From: Devosia sp.
GTDB taxonomy: Bacteria; Pseudomonadota; Alphaproteobacteria; Rhizobiales; Devosiaceae
Direction of reading: 5' to 3'
Length of the DNA stretch: 64,000 bases
NCBI RefSeq assembly: GCF_024707125.1
Contig: NZ_JANQAH010000011.1
Span: 248,001 to 312,000, forward strand
The notes under the pieces are model-generated. The model saw only the letters and a list, made by a program, of their open reading frames with translations. It was not told the origin of the DNA and did no database searches. Positions 16,627-28,518 of the stretch are shown piece after piece; the first letter of the stretch is position 1; each line of letters begins with the position of its first letter. Both the position numbers and the translations under genes were made by a program.

Positions 16627-17520
16627 ATGGCGCGTAGCCCGATCGACGATCTCCAGGCCTTTCTGGCCGTGGCTCGCGAGCGCAGCTTTACCCGCGCCGC
16701 AGCGAAACTCGGCGTAACACCCTCGGCACTCAGTCACACGATGAAGGGGCTCGAAGCGCGGCTGGGCGTGCGCCTCCTGTCGCGCACGACACGTAGCGTT
16801 TCGCCGACCGAAGCCGGGGAGCGGCTGCTTCGCGCCGTCGCGCCGCATTTCGACGAGATCGAGGCCGAGATCGCGGCGCTGAGCGACTTTCGCGATCGCC
16901 CCGCGGGCACGATTCGCGTTTCCTGCGGCGATTCTGTCGTCGCTTCGATCTTTCGGCCGATGCTGCGCGGCTTCCTCGCGCAATATCCCGACATCACCGT
17001 CGAACTGGCGATCAATAATGGCTTTGTCGACATCGTCGAACAGCGGATGGATGCCGGGGTACGTCTGGGCGAGGCGCTTTCGCGCGACATGATCGCGGTG
17101 CGGATCGGGCCGGACTGGCGCTTTTCGGTGGTGGCAACGCCGGACTATTTTGCCCGGAGGCCGCCGCCGCAAAGCCCGCAGGACCTGACCAACCACCAAT
17201 GCGTCAACCTGCGGCTGAGCACGGCCGGCGCGCTTTATGCCTGGGAATTCAAGAAGGATGGGCGCGAGCTCAATGTGCGGGTCGAAGGGCAGTTGATCTT
17301 CAACAGCATCCTGCCGGTGCTCGATGCGGCGCTCGATGGACATGGCCTTGCCAATGTGCCCGAATTCATGAGCAGGCCCTATATCGAGCGCGGCGAACTG
17401 GTCGAGGTGCTGGCCGACTGGTCGCCCACCTGGCAGGGGTTTCATCTCTACTATCCCAATCGCCGCCAGCCCTCCCCGGCCTTTACGGCCTTTGTCGAGG
17501 CGCTGCGATATCGCGTCTAG
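16627..17520 (+). CDS. LysR-family regulator
   Basis: 297 residues. The N-terminal winged HTH (about 5-64) has DDLQAFLAVARERSFTRAA and SALSHTMKGLEARLGVRLL; the C-terminal part (about 90-295) is a periplasmic-binding-like effector domain. It resembles the group that controls divergent dehydrogenase or reductase genes, and it faces the zinc alcohol dehydrogenase across a 110-bp promoter region with a dyad. The effector is unknown. Confidence 0.87.
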   Translation: MARSPIDDLQAFLAVARERSFTRAAAKLGVTPSALSHTMKGLEARLGVRLLSRTTRSVSPTEAGERLLRAVAPHFDEIEAEIAALSDFRDRPAGTIRVSCGDSVVASIFRPMLRGFLAQYPDITVELAINNGFVDIVEQRMDAGVRLGEALSRDMIAVRIGPDWRFSVVATPDYFARRPPPQSPQDLTNHQCVNLRLSTAGALYAWEFKKDGRELNVRVEGQLIFNSILPVLDAALDGHGLANVPEFMSRPYIERGELVEVLADWSPTWQGFHLYYPNRRQPSPAFTAFVEALRYRV

Positions 17521-17567
17521 CCAAAGCGACGGCTTGACTCCGCCCGGCGACTGCGATTGATGAAATA

Positions 17568-17582
17568 TGACTATTTTGGTCA
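17568..17582. promoter_or_regulatory. Iron-box-like site TGA-N9-TCA
   Basis: TGACTATTTTGGTCA at 17568-17582 fits TGA-N9-TCA, the core described for RirA iron-responsive operators in Rhizobiales. It ends 15 bp before the ATG of a siderophore-type binding protein, a good position for iron-dependent repression. Confidence 0.5.
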
Positions 17583-17597
17583 TCAAATGGATCGGTC

Positions 17598-18515
17598 ATG
17601 ATTTCTCGCCGCCTTATCACGCTCCTTGGCGTGCCACTTCTGCTTGCCCTTGCGACACCCGGTTTTGCCCGCGACATCACCCACATCATGGGCGTCACTG
17701 CGGTGCCGGATCAGCCGCTGCGCATCGTTGCCCTGACCAATGAGGCGACCGAGGATCTCCTCGCGCTGGGCCTCGTGCCGGTTGGCGCGGTCCGCTCGGC
17801 CAATGCCGATCCCTGGTTCGACCACGTCGCCGACGCGCTCAAGGATACGACCCTCGTGGGCGAGGAACTGGCGCCCAATCTGGAAGTCATTCTTTCGCTC
17901 GAGCCCGACCTGATCCTGGGCAACAAGAAGCGCCACGAGCAGATTTATGAGCAGCTCTCGGCCATCGCACCGACGGTTTTTGTCGAGAACATCACCGGCC
18001 AATGGCGCAACAATCTCGCCTTTTATGCCGAGGCCGTGGGCAAGGTGGCCGAGGGCGAAGCTGTTCTCGAAGGCTATGAGGACCGCGTGGCGGCGATCAA
18101 GGCGGCGCTGGGCGATCGTGCGGCCGAAAAGGTCGGGCTCGTGCGCTTCATTTCCGGCCAGAACTACGCCTACAACAATGACAGCTTTTCGGGCTCCATC
18201 CTGCGCGATATCGGCTTCGGCCGCCCCGCAGCACAGGACAAGGCAGGCCTTGCCGAGCCGATCACCCTCGAACGAATTCCTGATCTCGACGGCGACCGCC
18301 TGCTGCACTTCAGCTACGAAACCGGCGATGGCGGCGCGACCAAGGAAGCCGAAGCCTGGATGGCCTCCCCGCTCTGGCAGAACCTCGACGCGGTCAAGGC
18401 CGGGCATGTCTATGCTGTGTCGGACACCGTCTGGGCTACCGCCGGCGGCGTGATGGCGGCACACCTCGCACTCGACGACATCGAGAAGATCTACGAGATC
18501 CCCTCGACCCGATAG
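17598..18515 (+). CDS. Iron(III)-siderophore/cobalamin-type periplasmic binding protein (orphan)
   Basis: 305 residues. The signal peptide MISRRLITLLGVPLLLALATPGFA is followed by a class III binding protein (FecB/FepB/BtuF fold): RIVALTNEATEDLLALGLVPVGA, SLEPDLILGNKKRHEQIYEQLSAIAP, and a central long helix. The family delivers ferric siderophores, dicitrate or cobalamin to a FecCD-type permease. No permease or ATPase adjoins it, so it may serve a transporter elsewhere. The upstream TGA-N9-TCA site favours iron over cobalamin. A clear terminator follows. Confidence 0.83.
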   Translation: MISRRLITLLGVPLLLALATPGFARDITHIMGVTAVPDQPLRIVALTNEATEDLLALGLVPVGAVRSANADPWFDHVADALKDTTLVGEELAPNLEVILSLEPDLILGNKKRHEQIYEQLSAIAPTVFVENITGQWRNNLAFYAEAVGKVAEGEAVLEGYEDRVAAIKAALGDRAAEKVGLVRFISGQNYAYNNDSFSGSILRDIGFGRPAAQDKAGLAEPITLERIPDLDGDRLLHFSYETGDGGATKEAEAWMASPLWQNLDAVKAGHVYAVSDTVWATAGGVMAAHLALDDIEKIYEIPSTR

Positions 18516-18531
18516 GGCAGACGAAAAATGC

Positions 18532-18562
18532 GGCCGGCGCAGCAATGTGCCGGCCTTTTTGT
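18532..18562 (+). terminator. Rho-independent terminator
   Basis: GGCCGGCGCA (18532-18541), loop GCAA, TGTGCCGGCC (18546-18555) with one G-T pair, followed by TTTTTG. Confidence 0.85.
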
Positions 18563-18747
18563 TGGATTATCGCCTCAGAAAAGGCGGGAATGCTTGGTTT
18601 GCTCCGCCCGCACAAGATCAGGACAGCGTGAATAGTTAGTCCGGGCGTGTTGCCGCCGTTCAGCGCAGCCATCTGCCAACCGAACCACCATCATTCTATA
18701 AAAATTCCTGCCTACCTTAGTCAGCGCAATTTTCATTGGGTGCCGTG

Positions 18748-19866
18748 ATGAGGCCCATTCCTGCTGGGGAACTGTCCGATCTCATCGGATCGATCTATGA
18801 CTGCGCCCTAACGCCCTCTCTCTGGCCTGCAACGCTGGACGCCCTGCGCGGGCGCATGGCCTTTCTCAGCGCCACACTGGCCGTTGTCGAAATGCCCAAT
18901 GGCAATACGCTGATCAATGCAGCCAGTGGCGTGGACGACATCTGGCTCATCGCCATGCGCGACTATGGCCGCGAGATCATGGACCAATGGGGCGGTGCCG
19001 ACCGGGTGCGCAACTATCCCCTGGACGTGCCGATGGTGCTCTCCGAGGTGAACCCCGAAGCCCTGACGCCGGCCAATCGCTATCATCGCGAAGTCGGCTT
19101 GCCACGCGGCGTGGTCGACTCGCTCTCGGTTGGCCTGCTGCGCGACCAGACGGCCTTTGGCGCGATCACGTTCACCCGCCATGAATCGGCGGGACTTGTC
19201 GGCCAGACCGAAATGGAACTGGCCAATCTCTTCATCCCGCATCTCAAGCGCGCGGTGACCATCAGCCGATTGCTGGAAGCGCGCGCGGTCGAAAGCGCCA
19301 CCTATGTGGCAGTGCTCGATCGTCTCAGCGTCGCAGTGCTGCTGGTGGCGTCCGATCTCCGGCTCATCCACGCCAATCAGGCGGGCGAGGCGATGCTGCG
19401 CGCGGCAAGGCCCTTTGGCCTGCGCGCGGGACGGATTTCTGGACCGCCCAATCTCGACGCTGCCCTCTTGGTTGCGCTCGCCTCCTCGCTCGATGATCTC
19501 GGCCGACGGGGGTTGGGCATTCCGGCCTATGGCAATGGCGGCGAGGAACTGGTGCTCCATGTGCTGCCGCTCGCCGCGGCCAATCCGCTGCAGGGCGCCG
19601 CAGCGGCCATCTTCGTGGCGCCCTCCACGTCCCCGCCCCCTGCCCCGCTTGCCGCCATCGCCTCGCTCTTTGATCTCACCCCGACCGAAGCGCGCGTGCT
19701 CGAGCTTGTCGGCTCCGGACGAACCAATGCCGAGATCGCTACCACGCTCAATGTTGCGGTTTCGACGGTGCGCACGCATCTGCTGCGGGTGTTCGAAAAG
19801 ACAAGGACGCATCGCCAGGCCGACCTTGTCGGCCTCATCGCCTCCTTCTCGTTGCCGATCGCGTAG
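18748..19866 (+). CDS. LuxR-type HTH regulator with N-terminal sensory region
   Basis: 372 residues from the ATG at 18748; GTG 18745 and TTG 18736 are also possible because no strong ribosome site decides. A LuxR-type HTH ends the protein (LTPTEARVLELVGSGRTNAE, VAVSTVRTHLLRVFEKTRTH, about 310-365). The first 300 residues look like a PAS-like region around 170-290 (AVLDRLSVAVLLVASDLRLIHANQAGEAML), a layout shared by many orphan alphaproteobacterial regulators. No partner kinase or obvious target is next to it. Confidence 0.78.
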   Translation: MRPIPAGELSDLIGSIYDCALTPSLWPATLDALRGRMAFLSATLAVVEMPNGNTLINAASGVDDIWLIAMRDYGREIMDQWGGADRVRNYPLDVPMVLSEVNPEALTPANRYHREVGLPRGVVDSLSVGLLRDQTAFGAITFTRHESAGLVGQTEMELANLFIPHLKRAVTISRLLEARAVESATYVAVLDRLSVAVLLVASDLRLIHANQAGEAMLRAARPFGLRAGRISGPPNLDAALLVALASSLDDLGRRGLGIPAYGNGGEELVLHVLPLAAANPLQGAAAAIFVAPSTSPPPAPLAAIASLFDLTPTEARVLELVGSGRTNAEIATTLNVAVSTVRTHLLRVFEKTRTHRQADLVGLIASFSLPIA

Positions 19867-19870
19867 CGGC

Positions 19871-19919
19871 TCCACCAAACGGTGGAAGCAATGGCATCGC
19901 CGACCGGGATAGCTTCCAC
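19871..19919 (+). promoter_or_regulatory. Two overlapping alternative hairpins after the LuxR-type gene
   Basis: TCCACC/GGTGGA (19871-19876 with 19881-19886) and GTGGAAGC/GCTTCCAC (19882-19889 with 19912-19919) share the strand GTGGA, so only one can form at a time. The first could end transcription of the LuxR-type gene; the second falls about 150 bp ahead of the DUF1127 gene. Confidence 0.3.
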
Positions 19920-20064
19920 GCCGTCACGGACGACCGCGAAATCGGCCCGCCAACGGCCCGAACTTCGTGCAGACACTTCGCCAACCCAAAGGCAGGACCT
20001 CGCACCTCATCTCGATGAGGCGGCGTCTGCTGTCGTCCGCGCAAACATTGGACAGGAGACAGAG

Positions 20065-20436
20065 ATGTTCAAACGACTCATCACGCTGCTGACTGATTGG
20101 GCGAGACGCATTGAGACGGAATCCGCCCTCCGCGATCTCGACGACCGCATCCTGGCTGACATCGGCCTGAACCGGCGCCGCCCATTGCTGCTCGCGGGCC
20201 TTGAACCGCTGGTTCGCATTGTTCCTGAATCAGGCGACGTGATCACGCGTCCGATGGATCTGGGCGCCCCGGACTTCCACGAGGATCCGGCGCCGCCGGC
20301 GGTCGAGCCACGCCCCGTCGCCGCAAGAAAGACGCCCCCGCGCTATCAGCCAAATATAGCCAAAGGCGTGTCCGCGGCGCTGGCCAGCCGCAGGTTCAGC
20401 ATAGGCGAAGACTTGGCCGGCCCGCATCCCCAATGA
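20065..20436 (+). CDS. DUF1127 (YjiS-like) protein
   Basis: 123 residues from the ATG at 20065, seven bases after AGGAG. The N-terminal 45 residues carry the DUF1127 pattern: an amphipathic helix, then ALRDLDDRILADIGLNRRR. The rest is a proline-rich, low-complexity tail (DPAPPAVEPRPVAARKTPP) that longer family members have. Small DUF1127 proteins of Agrobacterium and Rhodobacter affect RNA turnover and phosphate or stress responses, but the role here is not known. Confidence 0.75.
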   Translation: MFKRLITLLTDWARRIETESALRDLDDRILADIGLNRRRPLLLAGLEPLVRIVPESGDVITRPMDLGAPDFHEDPAPPAVEPRPVAARKTPPRYQPNIAKGVSAALASRRFSIGEDLAGPHPQ

Positions 20437-20544
20437 GGCGTTCGAGATGGCCGCGCCCGGCACAATGACGGACGCGGCCGATTGACACTTTTGCCCCGGA
20501 AGGCCACGACCAGTGGCGAACAGGATCGCCACACGGGGAACTCA

Positions 20545-21081
20545 ATGGGACACCGGCTTTCGAAGATCGTTACCCGCACCGGCGATGATGGCACGACCGG
20601 ACTTTCGGACGGATCCCGGCTGCGGAAAGACGATGCGCTCATTGAAGCCATCGGCACGGTGGATGAGCTCAATAGCGTCATCGGCTTTGCCGAAAGCCAG
20701 CAGGTCCTGCCGCATCTGCGCGAGGCCCTTGTGCTGATCCAGCACGATCTGTTCGATCTCGGCGGCGCCCTCTCCCTGCCCGGCCATGCCCTTCTAACTG
20801 AGGTGCATATCGAAGCGCTGGAGCAGACGGTCACCGCGTGGAACGCCAACCTGCCGCCGCTCAAGGAATTTATCCTGCCCGGCGGTTCACCGGCTGTCGC
20901 GGCGATGCACATGGCCCGCACGGTTTGCCGCCGCGCCGAGCGCCGCCTGCTCTCGCTCGATGACGAACGCACGGCCAACGGGCGGGTCTATCTGAACCGC
21001 CTGTCGGACCTGTTGTTTGTCGGCGCGCGGCTCGCGGCCGAAGGCCAAGAGCGCTCGTGGAGACCCCGGCGATTTTCTTGA
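20545..21081 (+). CDS. Cob(I)alamin adenosyltransferase, PduO type
   Basis: 178 residues from the ATG at 20545 after GGGGAA. PduO-type ATR motifs are clear: SKIVTRTGDDGTTGL (ATP site) at the N-terminus, the helix AIGTVDELNSVIGFA, and the C-terminal TVCRRAERRLLSL followed by YLNRLSDLLFV. The enzyme transfers the adenosyl group of ATP to cob(I)alamin to make coenzyme B12. It is convergent with the split methionine synthase genes, which need methylcobalamin, and lies in the same region as B12 uptake genes. Confidence 0.9.
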   Translation: MGHRLSKIVTRTGDDGTTGLSDGSRLRKDDALIEAIGTVDELNSVIGFAESQQVLPHLREALVLIQHDLFDLGGALSLPGHALLTEVHIEALEQTVTAWNANLPPLKEFILPGGSPAVAAMHMARTVCRRAERRLLSLDDERTANGRVYLNRLSDLLFVGARLAAEGQERSWRPRRFS

Positions 21082-21088
21082 AAACGCT

Positions 21089-23790
<2,702 letters not shown>

Positions 23791-23794
<4 letters not shown>

Positions 23795-24819
23795 TTCACT
23801 TCCCTCGGAGCGACGCCGGCCACGGCATCGGCAATAGCGCGGATATGATCGGGCGTCGTGCCGCAGCAGCCGCCGACCACATTGACGATCCCCTCGCGCG
23901 CGAATTCGCCGACCTGGCGAGCGGTGTCTTCCGGACCTTCGTCATAGCCACCAAAGGCATTGGGCAGGCCCGCATTGGGATAGGCGCAGGTGAACGTATC
24001 GGCCACAGCCGAGATTTCGGCCATATGCGGACGCATGGCTTCCGCGCCGAGCGCGCAGTTGAGACCGATGGTGAAGGGCCGCGAATGGCGCACCGAATGC
24101 CAGAAGGCGGTCGGGGTTTGACCTGTCAGGGTGCGGCCGGACGCGTCGGTGATCGTGCCCGAAATCATCATCGGCAGGGCAACGCCCGTCGCCTCAAAGG
24201 CTTCCATGCAGGCAAAGATCGCCGCCTTGGCATTGAGCGTATCGAAAATGGTTTCGATGAGGATCACATCGGCGCCGCCTTCGATCAGGCCATTCACCTG
24301 CTGCGAATAGGCTTTCCTGAGGTCTTCGAAGCTGACGGCGCGAAAGCCCGGATTGTTCACATCGGGACTGATCGAGGCCGTGCGGTTGGTCGGACCGACG
24401 GCACCGGCGACGAAGCGCGGCTTGCCATCGATGGCCGTGGCGCGATCGAGCGCCCGGCGCACGACGCGCGCGCCTTCGACATTGAGGTCGTGCACGGCCG
24501 ATTCCATGCCGTAATCGGCCTGGGCGATGGTCGTGGCCGAAAAGGTATTGGTCTCGACGATATCGGCGCCGGCCATGGCGTATTTGAAGTGAATCTCTTC
24601 AATCGCCTCGGGCTGGGTCAGAATCAGAAGGTCGTTATTGCCCTTCTGCGGATGGTGGGAATGGTGCCGGCAGGCGTGGCCGGAGCCATGGCCGATGAAG
24701 TCATCTTCCGACAGGCCAAGTCCCTGAATCTGCGTACCCATGGCGCCATCCAGAATAAGGATGCGCTCGCGCGCCAGGCGCTCCAGGGTTTTGCGGCTGG
24801 GGGAAGCAACTGCCGACAT
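23791..24819 (-). CDS. Methionine synthase, homocysteine-binding part of a split MetH
   Basis: 342 residues, homocysteine S-methyltransferase barrel with the zinc-ligand cysteines in [12 protein letters not shown] and [13 protein letters not shown]. It starts [10 protein letters not shown] as MetH does. A His-rich insert ([17 protein letters not shown], about 46-62) sits before the conserved GNNDLL and is unusual. It ends PREVN just where the linker to the pterin domain is expected, and the stop TGA overlaps the TTG start of the downstream part by four bases. In E. coli the two parts are one protein. The ATG at 24819 is well supported. Confidence 0.9.
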
Positions 24820-24918
24820 GACTACCTCGCAAGTGTTGAGGGCCTTTTATCGAGTGCTGTCCCGAAAAGAAAGCCGAGCGAGATATGGTGCGGCAAGGTG
24901 CGCCTTGCCATCACCGAC

Positions 24919-24947
24919 TGTCATCCCGGCGTTGGGCCGGGGTGACA
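24919..24947. repeat. Short palindromic intergenic element
   Basis: TGTCATCCCGGC (24919-24930), GTTGG, GCCGGGGTGACA (24936-24947): related in form to the other REP-like elements of this window, placed between the metH start and the end of btuB. Confidence 0.6.
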
Positions 24948-24991
24948 ATCGAGGGTGGGAAGGCAATGGAGGCGAGGGCCCCGCCCCTACG

Positions 24992-26863
24992 TCAGAACTT
25001 GGCGCGGGCGCCGGCGTAGAAGGTGCGGCCCTGCGTGTTGTAGCCGTAGACTTCCTGGTACTTGGTATCGAAGAGGTTGTGGACGCGGCCATAGACCTCC
25101 ACCTGCTCGCTGACCTGGTAGTTCAGGCCGCCATTGACGACGGCGTAGGCCGGGAGGGTGTGCTTGGTGCCCGCGTAGGCGTCGAGGTTCTCACCGGTCA
25201 GAACCACGTCAGCATGGAGGGTGAGCGGGATTTCTTCGAGCTTGTAGGCGAGGTTGATGGCGCCGGAATGCTGGGGGCGACGGATTTCCCGCGTGCCATC
25301 AGCCTTGAAGGCGTCGAGATAGGTATAGGTCACCCCGGCCGTGAAGCCATTGAAGAAATTTGCCTTTGCACTCAGTTCCACGCCCTGACGAGTGCTGGTT
25401 CCGGCAACGTTGACCACCGAGCTGCCGGCGGTTGCGATCAGGTTTTCACGCGTCTGGTTGAAGTAGGTCGCATCTAGAACAACGAGGCCGTCCAGGACGC
25501 TCTGCTCCACGCCTATGTCCCAGCCAAAGCCAGTTTCCGGCTGCAGGTTGGGGTTCGGTACGAAAGTTGGGCTGAACCCGTAAAGTTCGAAGAAAGTCGG
25601 ATTGGTCGAGCCGGTGCCCGCCGATGCGTGGATGCGGGTGCCCGTATCGGGAATCTGCCAAGCGCCGCTTACGCTGTAAGTGGTGTGGTCGGCAAAGCGG
25701 TCGTTGAAATCGTGGCGCAAGGCAGCAGTCAGGTAAACCTGATCAAGATATGTGCCTCGGTATTCGCCAATGAAAGAGTTTGCCGTGCGCTCTTGAATTG
25801 TCGGTGAACCGAGTTGCTGAAATGTTTCGCGCACTAGGTCATATCCCAGGGTGAGCGTATGGGTGCTATCAAGGAAGCCCGGTGTGGCAAAGTGCCGGCC
25901 CACTTGATAGCTCACTTTCTGCCGATCTCCAGTGTTGGCAAAGACTGAACCCGGGCTGATGAACTGGCGCTCTACCGTTCCCGCGCTGACGCGAGCATTT
26001 TGGAACCAGATGCCGTCCTCGCTAACCCACCCAAGGCCAAGCGATCCAAACAGTTCATCGAACGTTGTCTTATCGTCTGAATCGAGAACGACACCAGAAG
26101 GCCAGGTCTGACTGTCGGTTTTTCCGTCGAGCTTGGCATATCGGATTGTTCCATCCAACGTCAGGCTTGGCGTCAATTCGGCCTTGAACCTGGCATTTGC
26201 GTCGATATGGCTGGCGCCATCCAGTTCATTACCCGCAAGCGCCTCATTGAACCCGTCCGTGTGACGAAGAGTGAGCGAACCCGACGCCGCGAAATTATCC
26301 TGATCATAAGCCAGAGAACCGCTGGTCATTTTTGTCCCGTCAGTGCCGAGCTCACCAGCAAGGCTGCCGTGCAGTCCCGGCTCGTCTGCTGACTTGGTAA
26401 CGATATTGACGACGCCGCCTGAAGCGTTCGAGCCCCAGAACGCGCTCTGTGGCCCGCGCAGGATTTCTATTCTCTCGATGTTTGCGACTTGCAGTCGCGC
26501 GAAGTCAAACTCGCCATTCGATGTATCGCCAGCGGGGACACCATCGATCAGGACAAGGACGTGATTGCCTTCCGCGCCGCGGACGCGGACCTGGGTTAGG
26601 CCGCCGGGCGAGCCCGTGCGCGACACCGCAAAGCCCGGCACCTGACGCAAGACGTCAGCCACATAGGGCGTGCCCGACAGCTGGATCTGGTCGCCATCGA
26701 TCACCGTAAACGACCGACCAATTTCCTTCTCCTCAAACGGCGTCAGGCCAGCAGCTGTAATGCGGAGGACATCCAGCGTGGTTTGCTGCGCGGCGGCCGG
26801 CAGGGCCGTGGCGAGCATGGCGGTGAGGAGGGCGAGGGACGAAACGTGGGGCTTGAAGCGCAT
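24992..26863 (-). CDS. btuB: TonB-dependent receptor, BtuB-like vitamin B12 transporter
   Basis: 623 residues from the ATG at 26863. The signal peptide ends ALPAAAQ. A possible TonB box (DVLRITA) is near the mature N-terminus. The plug domain follows (DVLRQVPGFAVSRTGSPGG, VLVLIDGVPAGD, IEILRGPQSAFWGSNASGGV) and then a 22-strand-type barrel ending in AKF. BtuB-family residues and the length near 615 match. The cobalamin riboswitch about 210 bases upstream on the same strand supports B12 (or another cobamide) as the cargo. Confidence 0.87.
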   Translation of the reverse strand: MRFKPHVSSLALLTAMLATALPAAAQQTTLDVLRITAAGLTPFEEKEIGRSFTVIDGDQIQLSGTPYVADVLRQVPGFAVSRTGSPGGLTQVRVRGAEGNHVLVLIDGVPAGDTSNGEFDFARLQVANIERIEILRGPQSAFWGSNASGGVVNIVTKSADEPGLHGSLAGELGTDGTKMTSGSLAYDQDNFAASGSLTLRHTDGFNEALAGNELDGASHIDANARFKAELTPSLTLDGTIRYAKLDGKTDSQTWPSGVVLDSDDKTTFDELFGSLGLGWVSEDGIWFQNARVSAGTVERQFISPGSVFANTGDRQKVSYQVGRHFATPGFLDSTHTLTLGYDLVRETFQQLGSPTIQERTANSFIGEYRGTYLDQVYLTAALRHDFNDRFADHTTYSVSGAWQIPDTGTRIHASAGTGSTNPTFFELYGFSPTFVPNPNLQPETGFGWDIGVEQSVLDGLVVLDATYFNQTRENLIATAGSSVVNVAGTSTRQGVELSAKANFFNGFTAGVTYTYLDAFKADGTREIRRPQHSGAINLAYKLEEIPLTLHADVVLTGENLDAYAGTKHTLPAYAVVNGGLNYQVSEQVEVYGRVHNLFDTKYQEVYGYNTQGRTFYAGARAKF

Positions 26864-27077
26864 GGATAGAGGCTTTCTTCGGCAGAGCCGCTCAGCGGGC
26901 TCCAGCAAGTGCAATGCTGCACTGGCGGCTGGCGGGACACGCGGGCTGAGCAAAAAACAAGAAACTGTAGGTCGTAGGCGCCGCGGCTAGCGGCCCGAAA
27001 GAAAGCGGATGCGATATGTCGTCATCGATCTGGTCCTCTCGCCGATCCGCCCGATCAGCCTGATATGGATTCCGTTT

Positions 27078-27250
27078 CCATGGCAGGTCTCCTGGCTCGC
27101 GGATCAGGCCGAAGTCTCGCCTTCCCAGCCGGATAGGCCAGTGGACCAAGAAACTTCGTCTCCGCTTACAGTTGCGGGGGCAGCGTCGGACTGGGGATCA
27201 CTCCCCCACCGGCTTCCCTATTATCCCCTCGCGGGGACCATGGACGAGAC
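27078..27250 (-). ncRNA. Cobalamin riboswitch
   Basis: Read on the minus strand, this stretch has the ordered cobalamin-element boxes: GCAACTGTAAGCGG (27175-27162), a CCACTGG segment followed by GGGAAGG, and the 3' GAGCCAGGAGACCTGCC. A CATGG-type pairing near both ends could close P1. It lies in the space of about 470 bases between the importer's binding-protein gene and btuB, about 215 nt before the btuB ATG. Adenosylcobalamin binding is expected to reduce btuB expression. Confidence 0.9.
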
Positions 27251-27333
27251 CGAGAATGGTGAAGACACCATTAAGAGTCAACGACATAAGGATTTCCTTA
27301 TGTCTCTTTCAACAACAGCTTTGCGCCGGGGCG

Positions 27334-28518
27334 TCAGTTCAGCGCAATCGAGCGGTTGAAGATGCGCTCATAGCCCGGCATCTTGTCCGGATGCAGGATG
27401 GATATGAGGTCCATCAGCACCATGTCTGGGCGCATGCTTCCCAGTTCATAGAACTGCACGCCGCCATTGGGGCCTTTCAGGGCATCCGGAATCCAGACCT
27501 GGCCGGCCTCTGCCGCGGGAAGCGCGGCTAGTCGCGGGTCTTCCGCCGCGATGTCGGCAAGCGTGTGATAGTGGATCGAGGCCTGAATCCAGACTTTTGC
27601 GTCGCGCGCCGCCACGATCAGCCGTTCGAGATCGCGAATCTGAAAGCTGCCGGTGCTGGTATCGTCTTCGAAGACGTAGCGGCCGCCCGCATCGCGGATG
27701 AGCCGCGCCATGAAGGACTGTCCGCCCGCGGCAAAGAAGATACCGTTGAAGGCCTGCCCGCTCAGAACCAGCGGGCGCTGATCCTCTGGCACATCGGCAA
27801 CCAGTGCCAAGGCGGCATCGTAGTGTTCGACCACGTCCGCAAAGGCCGCGTTGGCCTTGTCCTCAGCGTTGAAGAACAGACCCATGAACTTGACCCACTC
27901 GGCCCGGCCCAAAGGCGAGGTCTCCTGCCATTCGGCAAAATTGACGACCGGCACGCCCGCCACCGCAAGACGCTGCACTTCCGGCTCGCCACCACCACCG
28001 GCCATGAACACGTCGGGCGCAGCGGCGACGACGGCCTCGACATTGACCACGCCAGAAGTTTCGTACTCGATGACCCCGGTCTGCCGGATGTGTTCGATCA
28101 GCTCGGGTGTAGCGATGAAATTCCGGCGCGCCACGCCGGTGACGGCACCCACTCCGCCAACGGCCACGAGGGCGGGGCTTTGTGATGTGCTGCCGGAAAG
28201 CAGCGATTGGATGGGGACGGTGATACGCGGCGCATCGGCAAGCTCGGGGGCCAATTCCGGCTCTGGCGTTCCGCACTGCACCAGCACATAGGATTCGCTC
28301 TGCCCACCGGGAGAAGGCCGCTCGACCGTCACCACCTTGTAGTGGTCGAAATAGGCGACCGAAAAATTGTCGGCATAGTCCACGCTGGACTTGGCGTCAA
28401 AATAGTCGGTACCAGGCTCGAATGCAGTGACGCAGCCCTCAGCGTCGAATGCTGCCGAGGCCGGCAGGGTCAGTGCCAGAAGGGCAATGGCGGCTAGGAC
28501 AGGACGACGACTGGTCAC
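27334..28518 (-). CDS. ABC periplasmic binding protein, cobalamin/siderophore type (BtuF-like)
   Basis: 394 residues from the ATG at 28518, which overlaps the ATPase stop. The signal peptide ends LTLPASA. The class III binding fold has GVGAVTGVARRNFI, VVAAAPDVFMAGGGGEPEVQRLAVAGVPVVNFAEWQETSP and a long linking helix (AEDKANAAFADVVEHYDAAL). The first 85 residues (AFDAEGCVTAFEPGTDYFDAK, SYVLVQCG) form an N-terminal region longer than in BtuF (about 245). It follows FecCD permease and ATPase genes and precedes a riboswitch-btuB unit, so a cobamide ligand is likely; a metallophore remains possible. Confidence 0.75.
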   Translation of the reverse strand: MTSRRPVLAAIALLALTLPASAAFDAEGCVTAFEPGTDYFDAKSSVDYADNFSVAYFDHYKVVTVERPSPGGQSESYVLVQCGTPEPELAPELADAPRITVPIQSLLSGSTSQSPALVAVGGVGAVTGVARRNFIATPELIEHIRQTGVIEYETSGVVNVEAVVAAAPDVFMAGGGGEPEVQRLAVAGVPVVNFAEWQETSPLGRAEWVKFMGLFFNAEDKANAAFADVVEHYDAALALVADVPEDQRPLVLSGQAFNGIFFAAGGQSFMARLIRDAGGRYVFEDDTSTGSFQIRDLERLIVAARDAKVWIQASIHYHTLADIAAEDPRLAALPAAEAGQVWIPDALKGPNGGVQFYELGSMRPDMVLMDLISILHPDKMPGYERIFNRSIALN

